This document shows, piece after piece, positions 48,451 to 56,548 of a DNA stretch of 58,165 bases. The DNA comes from Nitrososphaerota archaeon (GTDB lineage Archaea; Thermoproteota; Nitrososphaeria; Nitrososphaerales; Nitrosopumilaceae), in assembly GCA_016872015.1 (NCBI GenBank), contig VHBK01000003.1, positions 1 through 58,165 on the forward strand. The letters run 5' to 3'. Every line of letters begins with the position of its first letter. Within the stretch, counting starts at the first letter, position 1. Under the pieces are notes generated by a model. The model was not told where the DNA came from. It searched no databases and saw only the letters and a list, made by a program, of their open reading frames with translations. The position numbers and the translations under genes were made by a program.

Positions 48451-48927
48451 TTAGTTTTCTAGTGTTGCGCGTAACATCCATGCGGTCTTTTCGTGTTTTT
48501 CTAATAGCTGTGTGAGAAAGTCTTCAGTTCCATCATCGTCTACGTCGTAGCATATTTTGATTCCTTTTCGCAGGCTTCGAATTACTGTTTCATGGTCTGC
48601 AAGCAGATTTGCAATCATTGTCTTTGCAAGTGGGTATTTTCCCGGATGCTCCTTGAGTGTTGCGAATTTTACAAATTCTGCCAGTGTTGCAGGAGTTTTG
48701 GCACCTAGTGCACGGATTCGCTCTGCAACATCGTCAATGTCTTCATCTATTGCTGAATATTGTTTTTCGAATAGTTCATGGTATTGTGCAAAGTCTTCTC
48801 CTGTGACGTTCCAGTGATAGTTTCTTGTCTTGGTATACAGAACGTATTGGTCTGATAAAACACCAGATAGTACTGCGACTACCTTTTGTCGTGTATTTGG
48901 GGAAAGGCCGATGTTTACTTTGTCCAT
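48451..48927 (-). CDS. dps: Dps-family ferritin-like protein
   Basis: A 158-residue Dps. The ferroxidase residues are in NYHWNVTG with His, and HELFEKQYSAIDEDIDDVAERIRALG supplies Asp and Glu. The C-terminal EKHEKTAWMLRATLE closes the four-helix bundle. It stores iron and protects DNA in starvation or oxidative stress. A TATA-like gtatatcat is about 27 bases before the ATG. A weak regulon-like site lies 42 bases upstream. Confidence 0.94.
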   Translation of the reverse strand: MDKVNIGLSPNTRQKVVAVLSGVLSDQYVLYTKTRNYHWNVTGEDFAQYHELFEKQYSAIDEDIDDVAERIRALGAKTPATLAEFVKFATLKEHPGKYPLAKTMIANLLADHETVIRSLRKGIKICYDVDDDGTEDFLTQLLEKHEKTAWMLRATLEN

Positions 48928-48968
48928 TGTAAGTAATTGTCAGATATGATATACAACGTTTCCTGACA

Positions 48969-48984
48969 TTATCAAAAATTAGAA
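48969..48984 (-). promoter_or_regulatory. Weak stress-regulon-like site for dps
   Basis: TTATCAAAAATTAGAA matches the consensus at 10 of 14 positions, with its near edge 42 bases from the dps ATG. The left half is good and the right half poor. A second partial palindrome (TTGTCAGATATGATAT) overlaps the TATA region. Confidence 0.3.
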
Positions 48985-48997
48985 TGACTAAATCAGG

Positions 48998-49070
48998 TGC
49001 GGCCGCCGGGATTTGAACCCGGGTAACGGGATTGGAAGTCCAGCGTACTACCAGGCTATACTACGGCCGC
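48998..49070 (-). tRNA. tRNA-Gly (TCC)
   Basis: A 73-base cloverleaf. Acceptor GCGGCCG pairs with CGGCCGC. The D stem is GTAT/GTAC, and the anticodon loop CTTCCAA gives anticodon TCC. The T stem CCGGG/CCCGG encloses TTCAAAT, and A73 is the discriminator; CCA is not encoded. The second pair of the anticodon stem (CTGGA with TCCCG) is T opposite C, whereas CGGGA would pair perfectly. No intron. Confidence 0.94.
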
Positions 49071-49092
49071 ACAAAATGAGGTCGCCTTGCGC

Positions 49093-49761
49093 CTACATAA
49101 AAATGGTTTTTTCATATTCGTACAAAGTTCGGGCAACCGCGACATGTGCTTCCAGCGGGTTTTCATCGACTGAATACAGTGAGTCGATGCTTTTCTTTGT
49201 AGAATCAAAAAACTCGCCTTTTGGAAATCCGCCAATGACTAGGCAGGTCTCGTCTGTGCACATTTTTGCCACAGACTCGTAGCTGCTCTTTTTGCCTTCA
49301 GAAGACAATCCAATTACCTGGTCCGGCTCTATTGCGTCAATCAGATCAGAAAAACTCATGTTTTGGATTTCAAATAATTTTTGGTCGTCTGACTTGATTA
49401 CTTTCTTCTCAAACAGCTGCTCCATTATTCCCGCAAATCTGTGATATGATTTTGGGAACCGCACTCGCTCGCCCACCGTGATTACTTTATCATCTATGGT
49501 ATGCACATAGACAGAGACTTCGTCTTCCTGGTACAGTGGTATTGTACATGCTTCAAGCAGGCAAAAATGCACTAGATCTGGTCGTCCCCGCTTTATCTCA
49601 TTTTTTAGGCCCTTCATTGCCCCAAAGTGCCACGAATTATCAAGCAAGATTTCAGACGGCTTTTTGTCCATCTTTCTGCAATATGCAGTAATAGCGTTGT
49701 GGCGGTACAATTCCTTGGGGACTAGTTCCAGTGAGGCCTCTGCAATTACTAGAGATAGCAT
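49093..49761 (-). CDS. nep1: 16S rRNA pseudouridine-N1 methyltransferase Nep1
   Basis: A 222-residue SPOUT methyltransferase of the Emg1/Nep1 family, which N1-methylates pseudouridine in the small-subunit rRNA. It has LVIAEASLELVPKEL, LLDNSWHFGAMKGL, RGRPDLVHFCLLEA, VITVGERVRFPKSYHRF and GGFPKGEFF, all in family order. It starts 1 base after the stop of the upstream TIM-barrel gene, so the two are co-transcribed. Confidence 0.94.
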   Translation of the reverse strand: MLSLVIAEASLELVPKELYRHNAITAYCRKMDKKPSEILLDNSWHFGAMKGLKNEIKRGRPDLVHFCLLEACTIPLYQEDEVSVYVHTIDDKVITVGERVRFPKSYHRFAGIMEQLFEKKVIKSDDQKLFEIQNMSFSDLIDAIEPDQVIGLSSEGKKSSYESVAKMCTDETCLVIGGFPKGEFFDSTKKSIDSLYSVDENPLEAHVAVARTLYEYEKTIFM

Positions 49762-49762
49762 T

Positions 49763-50869
49763 TTAGCTAGCGCCGATTTGCTTTTTCAGCTCGCCCCATC
49801 CAGATTTTGCGGAATCGTCTGTTTTTAGCAATCCTGCATTGCAGATATAGTTACCAAGTCTTTCTCGGACATACTGGTCGTTATTTGTTAGAGACACCTG
49901 AGATTCGGAGAATTTCTGGTCTATTATGCAAGAGCCGTCTGGCCTATCATAGATTCTATACCAGTTGAAGAACTCTATTTTTGATTGGTTTTCCCTATAG
50001 AATTCATATGCAGTTTTGATAAATTCCGCCTGGCTTGATTCGGATCCTCCAATGGTATCTGCAGTACTCCAGCTCAGCTCAAAGAACGCAACCTGGTTGT
50101 TTGGCACCATATCCAGTGCTTTTTGCAGATCAGCTTTTGCCTGTTCTGGTGTTTTGGTGATGTCGTTTATTCTGTCTACTGGAAGATACGTAAACGCAAC
50201 AAAGTCGCCAGTGTCTGCAAATTCAGAAACATAGCTAGTTAGGTTTTTGTTCAGTACGTTGTTTAGAGAAAACGCATTTCCCATTTTGATGTCTGGGTGT
50301 TTTTGCTTTAATTCATTGTAAATATTGTTAAATGATTCCCGATACAGATTCACGCTGCCGTCTGCATCATCAAAGTAAGAGTCCAGTTCTGCACCAATTA
50401 TTACAGTATCAATTGCGCCGTCATATCTGCTAAGAATCGCATCTATAGTTGTAGTTGCCTTTGTTTCCAGCGAGGTTCCAAATCCAGGTGTTCCCATCCA
50501 TGTCGGATATGGCCCTATTGTTCTGCCATTTACTATGGAAAAGTACAGTGTTGTCTGCATTCCATTGTTCTTGTTTAGGCTCATCAAAACGTCAGTGTCT
50601 CGGAAATTGTATTTTTCCCGCTCTGGCTCGACATGATTCCAAAACAGGTACAGATTCGTCCTGCCTGCTCCAGACTCATCAGCCCGAGAATAGGTCTTTT
50701 TGATTTGGTCCAGCGTTACTTGTTGCGTTGGTGTGTTTACTATTATTCCCAGCTTGTCGTTTTTTTGTGGTACAACAAAGACATCTCCTTGTGGGATACT
50801 AGACGATACAAGCAGGGCCGTAATGGCAGCTATTCCTATTCCTATTACGATGAATATTTTCTTGTCCAC
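49763..50869 (-). CDS. Secreted TIM-barrel protein resembling a glycoside hydrolase
   Basis: A 368-residue exported protein: a signal or anchor helix (residues about 4-24), then a barrel with LFWNHVEPEREKYNFRDTD and IIGAELDSYFDD. These resemble clan GH-A strands, and the acid after VIIGAE could be the acid-base residue. FFELSWSTADTIGG may hold the second acid. No carbohydrate-binding module is seen. Whether it is an active glycosidase is uncertain. Nep1 follows immediately, an odd pairing. Confidence 0.65.
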   Translation of the reverse strand: MDKKIFIVIGIGIAAITALLVSSSIPQGDVFVVPQKNDKLGIIVNTPTQQVTLDQIKKTYSRADESGAGRTNLYLFWNHVEPEREKYNFRDTDVLMSLNKNNGMQTTLYFSIVNGRTIGPYPTWMGTPGFGTSLETKATTTIDAILSRYDGAIDTVIIGAELDSYFDDADGSVNLYRESFNNIYNELKQKHPDIKMGNAFSLNNVLNKNLTSYVSEFADTGDFVAFTYLPVDRINDITKTPEQAKADLQKALDMVPNNQVAFFELSWSTADTIGGSESSQAEFIKTAYEFYRENQSKIEFFNWYRIYDRPDGSCIIDQKFSESQVSLTNNDQYVRERLGNYICNAGLLKTDDSAKSGWGELKKQIGAS

Positions 50870-50913
50870 AAAAGGGAATTGAAAAAAGTGATAATAAAAG
50901 AATTAGGCTGGTG

Positions 50914-53568
50914 TTATCCAGACGTACATCCAGAGAATCCGCATTCAATGCAGATGCTGCATCCTTCTACGAACACTAGTGCGTTCTTGCAGGATGGGCA
51001 AAGCATTTCCTCAGATACTTCTTCTTTTGCTACTTGTTCTAGTAGTGGTTCTTCTGGGATTTTGAGCTGCAGTGCATTGTTCACCTGTGTTCGGATGTAG
51101 TTGTTTTTGATGTTCTTTGCAATGAACTCATTTAGGAATGAGCTTGCAACAACGTCAAATGTCTTTTCTGCGTTCTCGCTAGTCATGTGCAAGACTTGGG
51201 TGTGTCTAGAGCCGTCTCTATACACAGTGATGCCTTTGAGGCCAAGCTCATGCGCTAGAAGATATGCAGCCTTGACATCTTCTGCTGAAACATCATGCGG
51301 CATGTTGATTGTTTTTGCTATGGCATTTCCAATCCATTCCTGCCATACTGCCTGGGCCATCAAATGATCAGACCAGTGAATGTCCATTGCAGTGACGAAA
51401 ATGTTTTGAATCCATTCTGGAACTTCCTTTAGTCCTCGAACAGAGCCATAGTTGTCTGCAATTTTTGCCAGTAATTCTTCAGAGTACAGGCCGTTTTCTC
51501 TAAGGACGTTTTCGAATATTTTGTTGGTGTAGAAGAATCGTCCCACTGTTACGCGTTTTTCAAACACCAGAGCAAATGTTGGCTCCATTCCGTTGGAGCA
51601 GTCCGCAATCATGGATAGTGTTCCTGTTGGTGCAACTGTTGTGGTCAGAACGTTTCGGATTCCGTGCTTTTGGATTTTTGTGATTAGTGCATCCCAGTCG
51701 TAATAGTGCTCGCCTTTTGGCTTTTCATAGTATCCAGAGACTGGAATCTTGCCTTCTGGGAATTCAGTTTTTGAACACAGATCAAACTCTCCACGAGATT
51801 TTGCCAGCGCTACGCTTTCCTCCATGGAGTAATACGTGAGTGCTTCAGCTAGCTTGTACTGGAATTCATATCCTTCCTTGGAATTGTATGGGATTCTTAG
51901 TTTGTATAGGAGATCTGCTACGCCCATTACACCCAATCCTATTCTTCTAGATTCTTTTGATGCCTGATCGATCTCTGGAACTGGATAGTGATTCATGTCA
52001 ATGACATTGTCCAGGAATTTGGTTGTCTTTCGGATGGTCTCTTCATATCTTTGCCAGTCAAACTCGTATTGGCCGTCTGCCTTTCTTTTGACCAAGTTTG
52101 CCAAGTTGATAGAACCTAGATTGCAGGACTCGTATGGGTACAAGCTTTGTTCTCCGCATGGGTTGGTTGCCCTCAGTGGTCCACCTCTTGCCTTTGCAAA
52201 GACATTGTACTTGTTGATATTATCAAAGAATATCAGACCAGGCTCTGCGCTCTTCCATGCAGATAGTGCGATTAGGTCGATTAGCTGGTGTGCATTGATT
52301 TCCTTTACCGGTGCTCTATCTCTTGGGCTTCGCAGTGTGTATTTGCCATCAGCACTATCTACTAGTGCAGACCAAAAGTCCTCCCAGACTCCAACTGAGA
52401 CATTAAAGTTCTCCAAGATTCCGTCTTTGGTCTTGTTTGTGATGAATTTCTCAATGTCTGGGTGCCATGCTTCAAGGATTCCCATGTTTGCACCACGTCG
52501 CTTTCCACCTTGCTTTACTACTTCGGTGACAGTATTGATGATGTTCATGAAAGAGACTGGTCCTGATGCAACACCAGAAGTTGATGCAACAATGTCTCCT
52601 TCGTGCCTTAGGTCAGAATAGTTGATTCCAACTCCTCCGCCAGACTTGAATATGAGTGCGGCATCAGATGTTGACTTCATTATATCTCCCATGTCGTCAG
52701 GCATGCCAAGCACAAAGCAGGCAGACAATTGTCCTAGTCTTGCGCCTGCATTCATCATTGTTGGAGAGTTTGGCAAAAAGTCCTGCTCTGTCATCAGAGT
52801 GTGATATTCTGTTATTCTATCGGCATATTGCTCAAATTTCTTTGCTGCAAGCAATGTCAATACTTCTTTGAAGCTCTTTTTCATTTGGCCGCGCTTTGCC
52901 AGATACACGTATTGGTTGATCAGTCCGCGGAAATGATATTTGTTCAGATAGTACTGGCCTATCTTGAATTTGTAATCAAAGTCGTCCAGTTTTGCCAGGT
53001 ATTTTCTTGCTTCTTCTGCGTCCTGGTGGGCCCCGCCCTCTCTGACATATAATTCCGAGTCATAGAGAATGTCACCAACACCAACTAGAATTGCAACTCG
53101 CTCAAACATTTGGCTTGGCGATTCTGTGATTTCGTTTTTGTTGTTTCGTAATAGATATCTTGATGCCAGAACTCGTAAGCAGTTTAGATCAAATGATTTT
53201 GCTACATAGTCCAAGTTTTTAGTATTGAGAACCTTCATCTTGTCCTCTCGTACCTTGCGACGTTCGTGTCGGTACAGAATGTAGGCTTTGGCAATTTCCC
53301 CATAGCCCTTTTCTATTAGTGTCGACTCGACCATGTCCTGAACATCCTCGACGGATGGCGGGCTGGATGCCGAAAATCCCTGCTGGATTAGCTTGTCCAA
53401 AACTCCGCTGGTCAGCTCGTCAGCTATTTTGCGGTCTGGCTGGCCGTTTGCCACCAGAGCCTTGTAGATCGCATTTGTGATCTTTTCTTTATTAAATGCG
53501 GTAATTCGTCCGTCACGCTTCTTTACGTCAACGATCGAACTTTCAATTTGAGAAAAATCTGTTGTCAT
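50914..53568 (-). CDS. nrdJ: Ribonucleotide reductase, adenosylcobalamin-dependent (class II)
   Basis: An 884-residue class II reductase. An ATP-cone fills about residues 10-100. The barrel contains LSACFVLGMPDD, SGGGVGINYSDLR, NPCGEQSLYPYESCNLGSINLANL with the active Cys, and APTGTLSMIADCSNGMEP. The C-terminus has a zinc motif (CPSCKN, CSICIECGFSGC). It reduces ribonucleotides with B12, fitting other B12 proteins in the window. ATG 53568 was preferred; an SD-like gaggggag lies just upstream, and an inverted repeat covers the promoter. Confidence 0.96.
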   Translation of the reverse strand: MTTDFSQIESSIVDVKKRDGRITAFNKEKITNAIYKALVANGQPDRKIADELTSGVLDKLIQQGFSASSPPSVEDVQDMVESTLIEKGYGEIAKAYILYRHERRKVREDKMKVLNTKNLDYVAKSFDLNCLRVLASRYLLRNNKNEITESPSQMFERVAILVGVGDILYDSELYVREGGAHQDAEEARKYLAKLDDFDYKFKIGQYYLNKYHFRGLINQYVYLAKRGQMKKSFKEVLTLLAAKKFEQYADRITEYHTLMTEQDFLPNSPTMMNAGARLGQLSACFVLGMPDDMGDIMKSTSDAALIFKSGGGVGINYSDLRHEGDIVASTSGVASGPVSFMNIINTVTEVVKQGGKRRGANMGILEAWHPDIEKFITNKTKDGILENFNVSVGVWEDFWSALVDSADGKYTLRSPRDRAPVKEINAHQLIDLIALSAWKSAEPGLIFFDNINKYNVFAKARGGPLRATNPCGEQSLYPYESCNLGSINLANLVKRKADGQYEFDWQRYEETIRKTTKFLDNVIDMNHYPVPEIDQASKESRRIGLGVMGVADLLYKLRIPYNSKEGYEFQYKLAEALTYYSMEESVALAKSRGEFDLCSKTEFPEGKIPVSGYYEKPKGEHYYDWDALITKIQKHGIRNVLTTTVAPTGTLSMIADCSNGMEPTFALVFEKRVTVGRFFYTNKIFENVLRENGLYSEELLAKIADNYGSVRGLKEVPEWIQNIFVTAMDIHWSDHLMAQAVWQEWIGNAIAKTINMPHDVSAEDVKAAYLLAHELGLKGITVYRDGSRHTQVLHMTSENAEKTFDVVASSFLNEFIAKNIKNNYIRTQVNNALQLKIPEEPLLEQVAKEEVSEEMLCPSCKNALVFVEGCSICIECGFSGCTSG

Positions 53569-53593
53569 ATTGTCTCCCCTCACTAGGTATAAT

Positions 53594-53610
53594 CGGTTTG
53601 GATATAACCG
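53594..53610. promoter_or_regulatory. Inverted repeat around the nrdJ TATA region
   Basis: CGGTT and AACCG flank TGGATAT, so the TATA-like ttatatcc of the minus strand lies inside. It is about 26-42 bases before ATG 53568. It could be the operator of the NrdD-like regulator encoded just upstream. Confidence 0.35.
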
Positions 53611-53782
53611 TGACGCCGAAAAGTTTCAGATTTTAGCTCAACAACTTTTACACCGTTCCAAGAATTTTCGTTTTGGTCATTCGTGATTCCAAAAACGATT
53701 TGCGTTATTTTTGAAAGTGATCGACTCTTCAAGGAGGGATAACTTTTATTCCACAGAAATGAAGTTTGCGATTTTCAGATTC

Positions 53783-55882
53783 TTAGCTGATGATGTATGG
53801 GGATTTGCAGGAGGGGCATTTCTCAAAGAGCTTTTCGTCCTTGAAGCCACAGTTGCCGCAGATAGGAACGTCCTTGCTTGGTCTAAAGGAGCCGATCAGA
53901 TCACCTGCCTTTTCTATTGTCTTTTTGATGTCTTCTACCTTGGAGTCACGCTCAAAGCGCATCTGTACCAGCAAGCCTCCGTTTAGTATTTTGGCGGTCT
54001 TGTTGGCGTCTGTAATTTTCTCAGATTTTGCGCTCAGCGAGTCTAGTTCCGAGCCTAAAATGATGACTCCCTGTGAATAGCCACCGCTTTCTAGGGATTT
54101 GAGAACCGACATTTTGCCGTATTTTTCTCCGTCAAGCGAGCCAAATCTAGGCGTACCGTCAGATTCTGTCATGGTTACAATAACCGAGTCGCCCATTTCC
54201 TTGCCCTTTTTCTCTGCTACATCGACTGCTGTCTGCAGGACTTTGTATAGTATTTCGTGGCCTTCCTTGTCGTCTGAATAGCCCAATATGTTAAAGACAG
54301 CCTCCTTTAGGCCTACAAGATTTACAACCAGTCCGACTGAGCTTCTCTGCATGTATTGCGTGTTTGCCGCAAGAACTGGATTTAGTCCGCGTCTGGTCAG
54401 ATCGGAGATGTCTTTTTTGCGCAAAGACATTGCAGCGAGTGCTGGCTTCATTAGTAATGCAAGTCTTGCTCTAAAGTAAGTCTCGTCCTTGTTTGACTCA
54501 AACGCAAGTCTTGGCAAGTTTATTGTCAATGATTGCAAGTTGATCGATGATGTGCTGTTCTTTGCCTTGATTCTTGTAATTCCGCTGTACGAGGTCTCGT
54601 CTTTAGAGAAGAGAACTTTGCCACCAATAGATATGATTTCAGAAACAGTTTGTGAAACATCAGAGACTTTACCTGCAGAATAATCAATGACTAGTCCAAC
54701 TTGCGGTACTGGAGTCATCTTGACATAGTTCTTGTATGCATTCAGTACTGCTGCTACAACCTTGGGCTCTGCACCTAATTGAATTCTAAATGAGACCAGT
54801 GTTGGTTCTTTTGTGTATTTGGATGCGGTGGAAGAGGTGATCAGTGAGCCGACCAGCTTTTCTTCTAGTTCTGTTATGTTCTTTGCATGTTTTACGCAAA
54901 GTTGCACTAGTCCATCCAGAATTATTTCCTTTGATGCTTCCTTTGAGGCCAAAGATATGATCATTGACAGAGACGACATTAGGTTGTCCAGTGTCTTGAC
55001 TGTCGCAATTCTGCTAACTCCTAGGAATTTACCTTTGAGATCAATTCCATCTTCGATGAGTTCTTTAAGATTAAAGAAGATCGTATCAGGAAGTAATGAC
55101 CAGATTCCCGGATTTGAAATGTGAATGTCGCCTGAGAGATGCGAGTCTGCAACGTCTTTTGGTAGTGCGTTTAGCAGTAGATTTTCTGCAAAGATTGTTT
55201 GGCCAGACTTGAAGAATAGTCCCTGTGCACCATTGTCAATATTGTCGACATTTGTGAGCATTTCCTGAATGTCAAAGACAGGCATGCCCAGGCGTGCTAG
55301 CTTGTTGCGGTATTCCTCGTGTCCGTGTTCGAGTAGCACAGAATTTACCATTTCACGAATGAGTGAGCCTGTAAGATAGGTTGTCTGGTATTTGTAAATG
55401 CGATTTTCCACTTCTTCGGTGATTTTTTGAGCTAATTCTAGTGGAAGGCTTCCCTCTCGGACCAAGGACTGGATTATTTTGTGAGAGTTAAATTCCTCAA
55501 TTGACTCGTGTGAAGTCCTAACATACATTTTGCCTGATTCAATAATAGAGCGCTCTTCAATTTGGCGAGCCAAGCTAAGTACTAGTTTGCCAAGATTTGT
55601 AATGGTGTAGCGTCTCTCGGACTTGTTTAGTGCGACAAGGGACTGCCTTAGTAGTTTTCTCAAGTGATATGCAAATTTGCCGCTTTCCTTTTTGGACTTG
55701 AATCCAGCAAGCGACTTTAGCTCAGAATATGTTAGTGGGCCCTTGGAGTTTAGAATTCTTAGAATATCAATTCTGTTTGGACTTGCCATGACAGAGAAGA
55801 TCATTCTTACACGTTTTGATGTAGATTGTAAAATTCCTCCAGACTTTTTGGGATCGATCATCCCAGCAGCCTCAATACTCAT
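53783..55882 (-). CDS. HTH-ATP-cone-NrdD-like protein, probable pseudoenzyme regulator
   Basis: A 699-residue fusion. Residues about 25-100 form an ArsR-type winged HTH (MASPNRIDILRILNSKGPLTYSELKSLAG). Residues about 115-205 form an ATP-cone (SGKMYVRTSHESIEEFNSHKI). The remaining 480 residues resemble anaerobic reductase NrdD and end with a zinc ribbon (CGNCGFKDE, CPSCKSPYIIS). The protein stops where NrdD would continue to its glycyl-radical loop, and no catalytic Cys is evident. It is upstream of nrdJ with a 200-base gap. A dNTP-sensing transcription regulator of nrdJ is inferred. Confidence 0.82.
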   Translation of the reverse strand: MSIEAAGMIDPKKSGGILQSTSKRVRMIFSVMASPNRIDILRILNSKGPLTYSELKSLAGFKSKKESGKFAYHLRKLLRQSLVALNKSERRYTITNLGKLVLSLARQIEERSIIESGKMYVRTSHESIEEFNSHKIIQSLVREGSLPLELAQKITEEVENRIYKYQTTYLTGSLIREMVNSVLLEHGHEEYRNKLARLGMPVFDIQEMLTNVDNIDNGAQGLFFKSGQTIFAENLLLNALPKDVADSHLSGDIHISNPGIWSLLPDTIFFNLKELIEDGIDLKGKFLGVSRIATVKTLDNLMSSLSMIISLASKEASKEIILDGLVQLCVKHAKNITELEEKLVGSLITSSTASKYTKEPTLVSFRIQLGAEPKVVAAVLNAYKNYVKMTPVPQVGLVIDYSAGKVSDVSQTVSEIISIGGKVLFSKDETSYSGITRIKAKNSTSSINLQSLTINLPRLAFESNKDETYFRARLALLMKPALAAMSLRKKDISDLTRRGLNPVLAANTQYMQRSSVGLVVNLVGLKEAVFNILGYSDDKEGHEILYKVLQTAVDVAEKKGKEMGDSVIVTMTESDGTPRFGSLDGEKYGKMSVLKSLESGGYSQGVIILGSELDSLSAKSEKITDANKTAKILNGGLLVQMRFERDSKVEDIKKTIEKAGDLIGSFRPSKDVPICGNCGFKDEKLFEKCPSCKSPYIIS

Positions 55883-55944
55883 GGTTAGGCTTAAGATCAG
55901 TACTAAATAAGACTTGTGAAGTTTCTAAAAACAAACTTTACGGA

Positions 55945-56106
55945 TCAGTTTTTGGAAACGTCGATCGAAAATTCGGAGGTAGACAGGGTCTGACCGCAGG
56001 ACGGGCACTTGGAATTGTAGTGTTTCATCACATCCTTGACGGACTTTAGCATTTTCATGTTTGATATTTTTGATCCGCACTTGCCGCAGGTTACATCTAC
56101 TGACAT
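55945..56106 (-). CDS. 53-residue zinc-ribbon protein
   Basis: ATG 56104-56106 to TGA 55945-55947 encodes 53 residues with CGKC near residue 7 and CPSC near residue 34, a zinc ribbon of C-x2-C-x23-C-x2-C type. It lies between the DUF35 gene and the NrdD-like gene on the same strand. A DNA-, RNA- or protein-binding ribbon is likely; the family is not recognised. Confidence 0.6.
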   Translation of the reverse strand: MSVDVTCGKCGSKISNMKMLKSVKDVMKHYNSKCPSCGQTLSTSEFSIDVSKN

Positions 56107-56176
56107 AGAGATCAGAGATTGGCAAAACTATTAAGAATCTTTTTTGATTTTTGCGATTAATTTGGTGAAAAACGAT

Positions 56177-56542
56177 TTACTGTTTTTCTAGAAGAATGCC
56201 GCGATCATCATAGCCCGTTATTTTGATCTTGGCGCCAACTGGAAGTTGTGCAGGAGAGGCAATTCCACCCAAAAAGCCGGAAATTCGAATCTCATATCCA
56301 TCTATTTTCATTACAACCCAAGCATATGGGGTGTATTTTTCAAAGCCTGCTGGAGGAACCGTGATTATGGTATATGTGGCAACTATACCTATTCCATCCA
56401 GAATTTTGTTCTCAAAGCCCTTTGCGCCGCAGTTTTGGCAGAAATATACGGTTGCCAGATGCAAATGACCGCATTTTGTGCATTTTTTGGTTAGAACCCT
56501 GCCTGACTTGACAGCATCTATGAATTCTTGCTTCATCGTCAA
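56177..56542 (-). CDS. DUF35 zinc-ribbon/OB-fold acyl-CoA-associated protein
   Basis: A 121-residue DUF35 protein. An N-terminal rubredoxin-like ribbon (CTKCGHLHLATVYFCQNCG) is followed by an OB-fold (FENKILDGIGIVATYTIITV). In archaea DUF35 forms a complex with a thiolase and HMG-CoA synthase that channels acetoacetyl-CoA. It lies 6 bases after the thiolase gene, consistent with such a complex. Confidence 0.9.
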   Translation of the reverse strand: MTMKQEFIDAVKSGRVLTKKCTKCGHLHLATVYFCQNCGAKGFENKILDGIGIVATYTIITVPPAGFEKYTPYAWVVMKIDGYEIRISGFLGGIASPAQLPVGAKIKITGYDDRGILLEKQ

Positions 56543-56548
56543 GGCTGA

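Noticed and set aside
55925-56125. Minus-strand frame of 66 codons overlapping the small zinc-ribbon gene
   Set aside because: Another frame on the same strand gives a proper C-x2-C...C-x2-C zinc ribbon from an ATG, so this one is a shadow.
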